A DNA stretch of 64,000 nt from Porphyra umbilicalis. Lineage: Eukaryota > Rhodophyta > Bangiophyceae > Bangiales > Bangiaceae. The notes beneath the pieces were generated by a model. The model was given only the letters and a program-made list of their open reading frames with translations. It was not told where the DNA came from and searched no databases. This document shows positions 21,501-31,256 of the stretch, piece by piece. Location of the stretch: assembly GCA_002049455.2 (NCBI GenBank), contig KV918940.1, positions 1 through 64,000 of the forward strand. The letters are read 5' to 3'. Position numbers and translations under genes: made by a program. Numbering within the stretch: the first letter of the stretch is position 1; every line of letters begins with the position of its first letter.

Positions 21501-22037
21501 TTCAACGTGCTTGGGCACGGTCTCTGCGGGGTGGACTACAAGGACAAGGACTACATCCGAGCTGTCGTGCGGCGCGCGGCGATCAAGCACTTCGTCCTCG
21601 GCCGCAAGTTTTGCCACCAAGGCACTGGCGACGTGGCCAACGCCGTCGCCGACGTGGAGCGGGATGCGCCCTGCCTCGCGCAGGCGAAGCGGTCTTGGGC
21701 GGCGTGCGCTCTTCTGGCTCGCGCGATACGCAATCGCACTGCTGGCGCCCGACGCCGGACCAAGGTGGCGGAGGTGGGCGCGGCAGCAGGGGGGGCGGGG
21801 GGGGGGGGGGGGGGGAGGGGGACGTGGCGGACGGGGGGGGGTGGGCAGGCTGACTTGGTCGTTGGAGTTCTGGGCGGGGGCGGTGGGCTTGATGGGGGGG
21901 ACGGGGGAGGCGCGGTTGCCGAGGTGGCTGAGCCGGAGAGGCATTACACCCCCGCCGACGACGACGCCGACGACGCCGGCCTGTCGGACCCAGAGGAGGA
22001 GGACGACGGTGGCAAGAGCTTCCTTTCATGCTTGTAG
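18577..22037 (+). CDS. Tnp2-type transposase of the CACTA-like element, with a frame break near 19035
   Basis: The start at 18577 (MEGKLKCYCHDCRQAIAGYE) opens a Cys/His-containing N-terminal segment followed by an acidic linker. The acidic reading continues in the next frame from about 19032, where the first frame loses sense, so one indel around 19035 separates the parts. The core resembles Tnp2/Plavaka transposases of fungi and plants in order: a cysteine-rich patch (VVDCCRNGCLAYTGER, then QQTVCEFCKADRFY); RFKTASQLLLRVTPGPREPK with DLDSFLHPIVEELNILANGI; and MEYFWGLGPRVAPYDVMHLI leading into LLNVVPNLWRLFSGKW, which corresponds to the family's D-x-M-H-L-x-L-x-G/N-V region. From 20823 a long Pro/Ser linker leads to a second, unrecognised domain (KLSLMHFNVLGHGLCGVDYK) and an acidic tail. 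It cuts and pastes the element. A G-run at 21797-21815 lies inside the frame. The break may mean the copy is inactive. Confidence 0.75.
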
Positions 22038-22594
22038 TGTGCGGCGTGGCCGGGGGGGGGCGGAGGCGAGGGGGGGGGGGGGGAGGCAGGCGGGGCGTGG
22101 GGGGGCGCGGGGCGTGGGGGGGCGGCGAGCGTGGGGGTGTGGGGGACGGAAAGAGGGTAGGTAGGTAGTCGTCGCGGTCGGGCCGCCAGCGGCATGGTAG
22201 CCGAAAAGGCCGCAGGCACGCCACAAGAAACCGTTCAGAATGCGACCAATTCCAACGAATATCAGGGCACCAGCGATTATAATTGTGCAATTTATGGACG
22301 ATGTGATACACGTGGGTCTCACGTGTCTCTCTTTCATTCGTGGCGACATAGACGCCAGCCCGGATCATGATGTCATACGTGCATTCTATTCGCCAGATCT
22401 ATGGGCCTGGATCAACGACAGCCGCTCAATCGAATCAATGGCAGCCGCACAATCCGTTAGGGTGCCTCCCAGGCCCTTTCCAGAGTCTCATTCATTGAGC
22501 TTTTTTGATGGTCAGGCCAATGAGGAGCCGGCCTCAGTCTCAACCTCAATTTCCAGCCGAGTGGGATATTCCGAATTCCTAACTCCTCGAAGTC

Positions 22595-22625
22595 GAGCTT
22601 TTTTGATCCGGCATTTCCCGTAGGG
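22595..22625 (-). repeat. Right terminal inverted repeat of the CACTA-like element
   Basis: Inverted copy of the left end with one mismatch, ending in CGGCATTTCCCGTAGGG and followed by target trinucleotide CGT at 22626-22628. Confidence 0.85.
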
Positions 22626-23176
22626 CGTTGCCATACCCCCTGCAGGTCAGTCGCGCTGAGAGTTCTGCTCCCAGACCCTCCTTCATGTCAACTGTTACCA
22701 ATCGGCTGTGTAGCACCCTAGGCGCTGAGTACGTAGATCGATTCATCTGCTGTCAACGTGTGCGTGAATCATAGCCTTTTTGGCTGGAGGATGGATGGGT
22801 CGTGGTCGCACCCAGGATTGCGTGGAGTGCAGCAAGCTGCTTCTTGGACAGCGGGGCATCCACTCGTCCTCAACGCCCCGTCTACACGTATCGGTGTTTG
22901 GTCCTTTCTGTTCGGTCCCCTCGTCTCCGTTACTGCGCGGAGGCCCAGGCGGTTGTCAACGTCGTCGCCCCGGCGTCGGCTCGTATTGTCCCTGACGCCC
23001 ACGAACGCCATTGCCTCGATATATAGCCGAACAAGGAATAAACATACCTGCAGGAAGCTCTAGGGAAGACGCTTCTTTTGGTGCCAGTTGGGCTCGTAGG
23101 CTCGAAAAAAAGGGCAGTGATTGATGGGTTGAGCGCACAAAGCGCTTCTCAGCGTCGAAGTACCCGAAACATTACA

Positions 23177-23222
23177 GATCAAGTCGATCGATCGGGATCA
23201 AGTCGATCGATCGGGATCAAGC
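23177..23222. repeat. 19-bp tandem repeat, about 2.4 copies
   Basis: The unit GATCAAGTCGATCGATCGG is repeated exactly twice and then partly. It is rich in the self-complementary GATCGATC. Confidence 0.8.
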
Positions 23223-23767
23223 TCGCACCACGTGGTGGCAGTCTGCGAGCGCGCGCGCTTTCTCGCAGCAGCGTCGGCACATTGTGCGGCACTGGCCATT
23301 GTCTCGCAGCCAACAGGCAAAACGACAGTCCCGTTAGCCGCACCCTCCCGCTCCAACCCTCGCTCCCGCTCGGTCCTCCCCACTTGCCCAGCCTCCTCAC
23401 TTGCCAAGCAGCGGCTCAACATGAAACGTGTATACGAAATACCGCGGCCTATCCTGCCGGGAATGAGTCTCCCCCCCCCGCCACCACTGTCTCCCTCGCG
23501 GCCGCCGCTGCCTCCCTCGCCCCCACCGCCCCCCACACTGCCTGCACTCTCTTATTCCGCACAAGAAGGCTCGACGGCGGTAAAAAACAGCATGCCGCCT
23601 CGTCGCCCGATGCCCCCCCCCCCAAACTCCGCCCCAGGTCCCACCTCATACGTCACACCTCGTACGTACCCGCGACGCAGCACGGGGCAGCCGACAGTGC
23701 AATTGTGGCTCCACCGACACCTGCAATACAGCACCGTCATCCCGCAACTGACGCCCCCCCGTCACAG

Positions 23768-23877
23768 GGAGGAAGGGGCGGAAGGAAGGGGAGGGGGTGT
23801 GGGCGGGGGGGAAGAAAGCGGAGAGGAGCCACGCGGGAGGAAGGGACGGAAGGAAGGGGAGGGGGTGTGGGCGGGCG
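23768..23877. repeat. Duplicated ~40-bp purine-rich segment
   Basis: A G/A-rich segment with GGAAGGAAGGGGAGGGGGTG occurs near 23779 and again near 23849, about 70 bases apart. The duplicated parts are nearly identical. The strand asymmetry (almost no C or T) could favour triplex or G-quadruplex structure. Confidence 0.65.
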
Positions 23878-26800
23878 ATGGCGCTTGGCGAGGAACAGCA
23901 GCAACTCGGTGAGAAGAGCGCGGCGTCCGCGTGGTGGACCATCGATGCAGAGGACTCGATCGGACTGCTCAGAACCATGATCGCCATCAGTTATCAAGTA
24001 GCCCGAGTAATCAATCCGATTTTGAGTGATCCATCTTCGCGTCGCTGGAGAAACAAAACGACGTCAGTGAAACACAACTTTGGCCTACAGAAAGGGCAAG
24101 AAGAACAAAGAAAAAGGCAGCACATGCCGTAGGCGAAATAACGCTCTCCTCACGGCCTTCTCAGATCTGCCTTCAGATCTCTTTTCTGACAACATCCCAC
24201 GACGCTATGCTCCATAGCGAGAAAAGTGATCCAAACACGCGTCAGGGACAATACCAGTCGTTTGAATTGTGTCGCGGTGGTGGGGCAGGCAAGCAGGGCT
24301 CTGTCGCCGGGGCTGCAGCAGGCCTGAGGACTATTCACGGTTCATATGACTCACATTCTGACTCAAGATGATTTACATAGTAGAATAGCCAGGAGACTCA
24401 GATGCCTGCTCAAGGATTGGAGCACATCGAAGACCCTTCCCAGATTCCGAGTCAGATCCGCAACACCGCACTCAGCGACTCCCACTTACATTGTCAGCTT
24501 CTGTAAATGCGAATGAACAAGTCCATTTTTGCCGATCTTTCTTCACCAATTGCACTTCCCATTGAGCGCTGTCGCGCCAACGCTATCCGTCTGTGGAGAT
24601 GCCGCCGTCGCCGCCGCGCGTGCGTCCTCCCTTTCTGCTGGCAGTCGCCGCGCGTCGGGCGCGCCTTGCGAGTTCCTGCTCGGCGGCGACCGCAGCAGTG
24701 GGCGCGGCCGCCGTTCACCGTCATGGTCGGCAGGTGGGGCCGGCGCTTGGCGCCGCGGCGGCGCCAGCGCCCACGGCCGCAGCCATGGCCACCACTTCTG
24801 GCAGCAGCGACGCCAGCGATTCCGAGCGCTTGCGTGCTGCCACAGAAGCGTCTTCCACGGCCGGCCATTTACGGTGGGGGACGACCAGCGCCCGCATCGC
24901 CCCATCGGCGGCGACGGCCGCGGCAGACTCTCAAGCCCATCTTTCTGGGGGTTTACCCTCCGATGCTATGCGTTGCTCTCCACTCTTTGCTTAACAGTAG
25001 TTGTGCAACAGTCGGAGAGTGATTGTATGAGAGACCGGCCGTAGGTCGGGAAAACGATTTGCTAACCTGCAGTAGACTCGTATGAGAACATGGAACAGGC
25101 AGTGAAAGACGGCAAAATACATGTACAGGGGCCGAGCGTTACAGCTCTTGCGGTAGAGATGCGGCACCTGTGACCATCAAGCGGCAGCACATGTGGCCAT
25201 CAAGCGGCGATCGCGCGAGCGCAGCACAACAAACTGCCTACGAATGTGCTTCAAAAACTTGTACGTCTTTCGAAGAGGACTACGGCTGGAGCCGATGGTC
25301 ATCCAGCTGTCAGCCCGAGGTACCCCTACCCACTATGCACACACGTTTCTTTGTACAGCCGTCCTGAAATGTGCAGTAGGCGCTTTACAGGCGGATGGTC
25401 CCAATAGTAGAGTGTGGTGCTGTTCGAACGTCTCACTCTGGTCGCTCGGTCGCAATTCACAAAACAGGGCCCCTGCTGTGACATTTATGAGCCGCCATCA
25501 GACGGCTGGACGGTCTTCTGAGAGCAGCTCACACGCACAGGTCCGATTGTCTCGCGGGGCCTCACTCATGTACGCGCCGGTACAGTGGGAGGCACCCCCC
25601 CAACTTTACAACTTCAATCTCCATGGAGGATATCTGTAGCAATGCGCAGGAACGCAATAGGGTGTCTGGTGTCGGCGTGTAGCTCTGTTTTGGAATGTTT
25701 ACAATCGGATGGCTTTCCTTCTCGAGAGAACGGCACCATGGCACGTACTGCACAAGAACCCCATACGAGCCACTATGTTTCGAGTCCCAGTCACGGACTC
25801 AATGGATACCATTCTATATGTGGTTCAGCGTACGGAGATATTGTTAGTATTTAATGAGCTTGTCGTACATGCCAAGCTGGCTGCAGCCATCTGAAGCACA
25901 GTCGGGATGCTTGTTTGGTGGAGGGCCTTCGACTTGTTTTCAGTCCATCCCGACTAAATTCAAGTCGAAGCAACCGGGAAAACGAAGTTCATTTACAATT
26001 ACGTAAATCCTGTACACGTGGCTGAGCCGGCTTCTGAGCCAGATCTTAAGCAACAGGTAACCGTGAATCAGCCTCTGCTATGCACACGCTACATCGGCTT
26101 GGCGACTCAAGCTCGATGGAGCTCGAGTCAGACAACCCGACTTCCCCAAGCACGATCTCAACTACATGAAACGTGGCACACTAAGTATTACGCGGAACAA
26201 GTACGCCCTTTGACATGTTGCGTTCAGCCTGAACGCTCCAGCATTCAAGTGAATCAGGTTGAACTCCGTTCATGTTTGGCAAACCAAACCAAACGCTGAC
26301 AACCCTGGCCTGAGTGCTCGACGTCGATGCACTCCTGGGCCCTTGCCAGACCGTGGAGGACGCGAGCAAGGTCTGTCCCTGAGAAAGGCCTTCGGGGAGG
26401 GGGAGAGCGCACCAGCCTTTTACCTCACCTTAACAGGCGGGAAACAGGATGCTGACGGCGCCTGGCGCGGTCGCTGCGCATGGCGGAGGCCTTCGTAGTC
26501 CATTACGGCTGAAGAGCATCACTGGCCTCGGGCGGGGGTCACCCTGGAGACTTGCCCGCGGAGATGCCTGGATTTCGTTGGCACGTCGCCTGCAACAGCA
26601 CCTGCTGCGGTCTGTCCTAAGTCCGCCGGTTGTGCGTTTGGTGCCCTTGGCACCAGTCCTGACGGACCGGTGCGTGATGGTGTCCATGATAGCGAGAAAG
26701 AACGCTTGGCTTCCGCTGGCTGGGAAAACTACTACACGAGTGCATAAATGCCAAGACAAGCAGCTAAACGACAAGCAATTGAGCACCAGAGCATCCTGCC

Positions 26801-27049
26801 GCGAGTATGGAATGTATCACGCAACGCGGTGGCCAATCGAGCGAACAGGACGGCGACACCGCCCAGTGGACAAAGGACAACCACCAATAAAACGACACCG
26901 ACAGACATCAACCACACAACTAACACGCAAGCAAAACAACACGCGCGAGCCAATGCCCAACAGAAGGGCCGCAGTTGGCCAGGTACGCGAAATGATTTGC
27001 AGCAGCGGCGACAGTCCAGACCTGCTGCGCACGGCGAACACACCACCGG

Positions 27050-28744
27050 CTAGTCGCTCTCCTCCTCGGCGTTCTCCAGCCATTCAATGAACGGCGACGC
27101 GGCGTCACGGGCCTTGGCGTTCTTGGACGCAACCGACCACCCAATCATGGCCTCCTCCTCCACGAGGTCGTCGTCGTAAAACGCTTTCAGTACGTGCGGT
27201 ACCGCCTCGGCGGCGCCCGAGTCGGCCAGCTCGTCCATGAACTTGCAAGCAGCGAGCTGTGCCTTCGTCGGAAGAGGCGCACCGATGCTTTGCAGCACGG
27301 GCACAGCTCGTGCCACGTCTTGAGTGGCAGTCGGATACTCCGGGGTCACCATCACCGCCAACACCGACGACACGGCTGCAGCAGAATCCTGGCTGTAGAT
27401 CTCGAGCGCTTTGGCGCCAACCGCCAAGGGGTCCGCCTCGACAGAAACAAACGTGGCGAGTTCCTTGCGAGGACCGTCTTCCACCGCCTTGATAACCTCC
27501 GCCACCGGCACTGGTCCCGGCTGGGACACAGGCTCTGGCACCGACTCCATCTGCTTCACCTCCAGGGCTGGCACAGCGGGCGCCGCAGGGGGCGCTGGGA
27601 CTTCGACGTGGTTCCCGTTAGCCGTGGCCTCAGTCTTACCGCTCTCCAATATCGCCGCCGCGCTTCCCAGCTCACGCATCCGCGCCTCCTGGGCCGCAGC
27701 GGACGTGTCAACGCTCCACTCCAGCTCATCGGGGTCCACATTGCCCGCCGGCGCCGCATCGTCCAGCGTCATGCCCTCCACGGTTGGAAGCTCCCCTGTC
27801 ACGTTGGCCTCGTCGTCATCATCACCGTCCCCAGAACCGTCGTGCGACTGGGCGGCGGCCGCCTTCCGCGCTGCCCTGCGCGCCTTGCGCGCGGCACGCT
27901 CCTCGGGCGTCTCGTCCTTGCGGCTCTTGGACTTGGACGCGGCCGCGTCCTCCTCTTCCGCCTCGCGGGCCTTGCGCAGCCGGCGCTCTTTCTGCGACTC
28001 CTTCTTGCGGCCCTTGGCCTTGGCGGCCGCCGTGCCGTCGGGCGGGTTGTTCGCAATGTACGTACACAGCTTGTGGGTCATGTCCACCATGGCGTTGCAG
28101 CCGCAGGCCTTGCACACCTGCTTGATGGTGCCCTTGCGGTCGACCGTAAGGTCCGTTTCCGGAAGGTCACAGTTGGAGCAGAGCACGAACATGCGCACAA
28201 AACGGGCCAGGATTTCCTCGAGAACATCCAGCTCATGCGCCCCGTTCACGATGTACATCGACGTGTTGTCGTCAATCTTTGTCTGCGCCCCGAGCTCGCA
28301 CCCAAAGAACTTGCACACGTAGCCGGCAGGGCGGTGGAGCGCACGGGCCACCATCGCGCAGTTGACGAGCTGCGTCTTAATGCCGTTGCCACGGCCACAC
28401 ACCTTGCGCTGGAGGCCAGGCATCTTGTAGCGATAGAACTGGTCGGTACTGCCACCAATGTTCTTCATCCCGCCACCGCCCATGCCCGCCTGGTAAGATC
28501 GGCAGAGAAGGCAAGCAGACAGAGAACGAAGCATAACGACACATGAGGCGCAACAGCAGCCCAAGTGCGGAAACGACGCATCCCAAGCGTTGGCCGAGTT
28601 AGCAGATGCGATACAAAGACAACACTGGATGGCATGCACCGAAAGAGACGGAGTGCACAATCGAGGAGTGCACAATCGAGGAGCGCAGGAAAACAAGCAG
28701 TGAGCGGTGAAACAAGCAACAGACAGCAAACTCAAACGTACCAT
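27050..28744 (-). CDS. EIF5: Translation initiation factor eIF5 (probably two exons)
   Basis: eIF5 is the GTPase-activating protein for eIF2 in the 43S/48S preinitiation complex. The N-terminal domain is unmistakable: TDQFYRYKMPGLQRKVCGRG, NGIKTQLVNC, KFFGCELGAQTKIDDNTSMY, then IVNGAHELDVLEEILARFV. A four-cysteine zinc ribbon follows, CSNC(x)n and CKACGC, about residues 100-130. The middle is a long charged and low-complexity linker (KKESQKERRLRKAREAEEED). The C-terminal W2/HEAT-like domain ends in FIEWLENAEEESD, the acidic-aromatic boxes typical of eIF5 and eIF2B-epsilon. The product is about 479 residues against about 430 in human. I favour an exon consisting only of ATG at 28742-28744, spliced at GTACGT to 28489, giving MAGMGGGGMKNIGG. 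The alternative is a plain start at 28483 (MGGGGMKNIGG). Stop TAG. Confidence 0.93.
   Translation of the reverse strand: MVRLSLLSVACFTAHCLFSCAPRLCTPRLCTPSLSVHAIQCCLCIASANSANAWDASFPHLGCCCASCVVMLRSLSACLLCRSYQAGMGGGGMKNIGGSTDQFYRYKMPGLQRKVCGRGNGIKTQLVNCAMVARALHRPAGYVCKFFGCELGAQTKIDDNTSMYIVNGAHELDVLEEILARFVRMFVLCSNCDLPETDLTVDRKGTIKQVCKACGCNAMVDMTHKLCTYIANNPPDGTAAAKAKGRKKESQKERRLRKAREAEEEDAAASKSKSRKDETPEERAARKARRAARKAAAAQSHDGSGDGDDDDEANVTGELPTVEGMTLDDAAPAGNVDPDELEWSVDTSAAAQEARMRELGSAAAILESGKTEATANGNHVEVPAPPAAPAVPALEVKQMESVPEPVSQPGPVPVAEVIKAVEDGPRKELATFVSVEADPLAVGAKALEIYSQDSAAAVSSVLAVMVTPEYPTATQDVARAVPVLQSIGAPLPTKAQLAACKFMDELADSGAAEAVPHVLKAFYDDDLVEEEAMIGWSVASKNAKARDAASPFIEWLENAEEESD
28490..28741 (-). 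other. Candidate 252-nt intron after an ATG-only first exon of eIF5
   Basis: Donor GTACGT directly follows the ATG at 28744-28742, which stands in the context GCCATGG; the acceptor is TTACCAG ending at 28490. The interval is exactly 84 codons long with no in-frame stop, so retention would add 84 residues. It contains a 15-bp tandem repeat at 28651-28687. Confidence 0.5.
28651..28687. repeat. 15-bp tandem repeat in the eIF5 5' intron
   Basis: The unit GAGTGCACAATCGAG is present twice plus a diverged third start (GAGCGCAGG). Confidence 0.7.
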
Positions 28745-29659
28745 GGCTGTCTAACTCGCGCCTTCCGGCGCGTGCGATCGTGCACCGCCGCTGACTCGTC
28801 CGCGCACGGAGTTCGTGGCGCGCACATACAAATCAAAGCCAGCGCGCGACGCCACCGTGTGCGACGGGGACGGGTGTGCGCAACAGGCGACAGAGGAGGC
28901 GGCCACAAGCAGGTCACGGTGGTGAAAAGGGACACAGCGAGCGGGAGGTGGAACAGCTGACGTTGCTATGAAGGAGCGGGCACGGTGGGGGAAGAGCGTA
29001 CGCGTCACGCAAGTGGCGAACAGCACCTTGCCGACGGCGTCAGACGCGGTAGCACGAGAAAGGCAGCGTCGGTGGCGAAAATGAAACAGCGGCGGCCCGG
29101 CAGGTAGGGCCCCGGCCGGCGAGCCCCGGCCGAGCTGGCCGCTGGAGGCCGTGCCCTGGCAGTCAGTCCACCGACAACATCCATTGAGAAGTAGTTTTCT
29201 GCACTGAACTTACCTTCATTTCGATGTGTTTGATTGGCTGAGACGTCCTACAATTGGACCCTTGCAATACACCAGGGTAGTTCACGGTGGTGCTTCGCTC
29301 GCAGCAGTTTGGAGGCTCTAGTACAGAATCCATTCGGGTAGCACCCCTTCCTATATCAATTTCCAATTTAGGTACGGGGCGGCGCACCACACTTTCTCGC
29401 GCCAAATCGTAACGGGAGACAACCGGCAGGTCGCATGTCAAGAACACGGAGGGTGCCTGTGTGCGTTCTGGGGCCACGCATGTCAACGTAGCGTCGTCCA
29501 AAGAATCCTCCATAAAGACAGCAAGTGCCAGGTGATGCTCGACGCAAAGCCCTGCCCTCTCACGGCAAGCTTCAGCGAGGGCCCAGATTTGTCTTCCTCA
29601 AAAGTTGCCTTTTCAGCCCGCCCACGCAGTGTCTGTCATCGTCGGCCCTGCAAGAAATC

Positions 29660-29776
29660 GCATCGAGCATGCATCGAGCATGCATCGGGCTGCATCGGCC
29701 ATCGAAGGCGGCATTCGATGGGCGTTTTTGGGTGCATCCGAGCCTCCATCGAAGTGCATCGACCGATGCAGAACAA
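29660..29776. repeat. Cluster of short CATCGA-type repeats
   Basis: GCATCGA, GCATCGG and CCATCGA occur many times in about 115 bases, partly as GAGCATGCATCGAGCATGCA direct repeats. A similar cluster lies at 31150-31256. Confidence 0.5.
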
Positions 29777-30104
29777 CCGCGCTGACAAGAACCCAGCACC
29801 ACGTGCGTTTCTTTCCGACAGACTGCACTTCGAGACTCAGCCGCCGTTTCATTGTGCACTGTGCACGGGCCCTTCCGCGAATGATTGGTCCAGCTACTGT
29901 ACGCTTTGGATAACGGCTCCGACAGGCATGCTGCTTACTGTAGAGGGCACTAGAACTGGAATTCCCAGGGAATGTGATCAGCAGGGTGCGGTATCCACGA
30001 CGAGCTTACCTGCTCGAGGTCTTTTATTTACGTTGTGAGGTAACGAGCGAGGCCGCAAGTGCGAACCGTCGTGACTTGTGTGGCTGAGAATCGCTCGCGA
30101 AGAG

Positions 30105-30761
30105 ATGGCCGCCAGCAAGGCGCGGATTTATACTGTAGCGGGCAGTGCGCCTTCTCTGCTTGCGCGTCTTTGGCCCTGCCGGGCGGGCATGCTAAGGGGC
30201 GGCCCGGCCCCTGGGGCGCCGTGTCCCCCACCACCCACACCGTCGCCACCCGAGCGCCCGCCGCCGCCCCCGTCGGTGGCGGCGGAGGACTCGGGCGGGA
30301 GGAGCTTCCCCTTCCCCCCCGGGTGTGTGCGGCGGCGGGGTGCTCCGCCACCCCCCCGCCGATGCACGCCGTCACCGACCACCGCGTCAGTGGCGTGGGC
30401 GCGCGCCCTCAAGGTATTTCTTCCGTCCGACGTGCGGGTGGTCCGTGCAGCGGTGGCGCGGTCGAGGTGGGACCCCCGCCGGGTGGCGGCATGGCACCGC
30501 AACTGCCACACGCTCGCCGTGGGGGGGAAGCGGGGTGGGGGTGTTAGTGTCTTTGTGCTCTACCGTTTGTGGCACCTGTCCGGTCCGGCGGGCGGCGGCG
30601 GTGGCGCGTCCGCCCCCTCGTCGGCAGCCGCGCCGGCCCTCGTCTTTTGCTGTCGCCGTCGGCGACGGGCTCGCAGGCCGTCGTCGCGGGGAGCGTATCG
30701 GGCGGGTAGGGATTTCTCGACGGGCGGACCGTTTCCGCGAACAGGGCGCCATGCGGCGTAG
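30105..30761 (+). CDS. Hypothetical open frame in a GC-rich island
   Basis: 218-codon frame starting MAASKARIYTVAGSAPSLLA. The start looks protein-like and the interior contains KVFLPSDVRVVRAAVARSRW, but most of it is low-complexity and the other strand is open as well. No domain recognised. It may be a gene remnant or chance. Confidence 0.18.
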   Translation: MAASKARIYTVAGSAPSLLARLWPCRAGMLRGGPAPGAPCPPPPTPSPPERPPPPPSVAAEDSGGRSFPFPPGCVRRRGAPPPPRRCTPSPTTASVAWARALKVFLPSDVRVVRAAVARSRWDPRRVAAWHRNCHTLAVGGKRGGGVSVFVLYRLWHLSGPAGGGGGASAPSSAAAPALVFCCRRRRRARRPSSRGAYRAGRDFSTGGPFPRTGRHAA

Positions 30762-31149
30762 CGGCGACGGCGGCCCGACCGCCGCCGCCGTATCGCCTGG
30801 CAACCCGCCGCCGGCGTAGCGGGGGCGATGAAGCGCGCGGGGGTGGTCGCAGACCACGGCGACAGAGCGGCCGGGGCAGCATTCCCGCCCCGTGGCGGGG
30901 CGTCGGCAACGGTAGCGGGAGGGCATGCCGGGGTCGGGTGCTGGCGTGCTGTCGGGGAATGCCCTGTCTCGGTCTAATTGCAATGACGCTCGACAGGCCG
31001 TAAATACAAAATACCATCACCCTGGTCCAATAGTTATAGCGTTCAACTCATTCATAGAACACTTACGCTATTGGACAAGCCTCTTTTGGCGACCGTTATG
31101 AGCAGCGAATCATGAGACTGGAGCTTCCGCGCCGGCTTCCTCGGCGTAC

Positions 31150-31256
31150 AGTCATGGAGGGTCCATGGAGGGTCCATCGAAGATCCATCGAAAGCATGCC
31201 TTGATGGGGTTCTCAAGGCCCATCAAAGCCCCATCGAGAATCCTTCTCGATGGAGA
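31150..31256. repeat. Second cluster of CATCGA-type repeats with local inverted symmetry
   Basis: GGTCCATGGAGGGTCCATCG is followed by repeated CCATCGA and CCCATC units, then ATCGAGAATCCTTCTCGAT, a short hairpin. It resembles the cluster at 29660-29776. Confidence 0.45.

Larger units (their letters stand above)
17999..22625 (+). mobile_element. Complete CACTA-superfamily (Tnp2-type) DNA transposon
   Basis: Terminal inverted repeats of 31 bases lie at 17999-18029 and 22595-22625 with a single mismatch. They begin CCCTACGGGAAA and continue to a run of six A and GCTC. The start is close to the CACTACAAGAAA ends of plant CACTA elements. The trinucleotide CGT flanks both ends (17996-17998 and 22626-22628), the 3-bp target duplication expected of this superfamily. 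The 4.6-kb interior carries one long plus-strand transposase gene and no other recognisable gene. The near-identical ends suggest a fairly recent insertion. Confidence 0.85.
22629..27049. other. Repeat-rich stretch without a supported gene
   Basis: Composition alternates between AT-richer DNA and GC-rich islands (about 23350-23890 and 24590-24970). The islands are open in several frames with Ala/Pro/Arg translations; a plus frame at 24593-24994 (containing ATTSGSSDASDSERLRAATE) is the most protein-like but matches no family I know. Two tandem duplications are listed separately. Around 26250-26310 there is a second copy of the fold-back-associated sequence seen at 17842. Confidence 0.4.

Noticed and set aside
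20823-22037. Separate second gene inside the CACTA element
   Set aside because: It is in the same uninterrupted frame as the transposase with no promoter or splice signal seen, so it is described as a downstream domain instead.
30105-30761. Start of the open frame (KARIYTVAGSAPSLLA) looks like the opening of the nucleolar WD-repeat protein NOL10/Enp2
   Set aside because: No WD repeats follow and most of the frame is low complexity; the resemblance covers too few residues.
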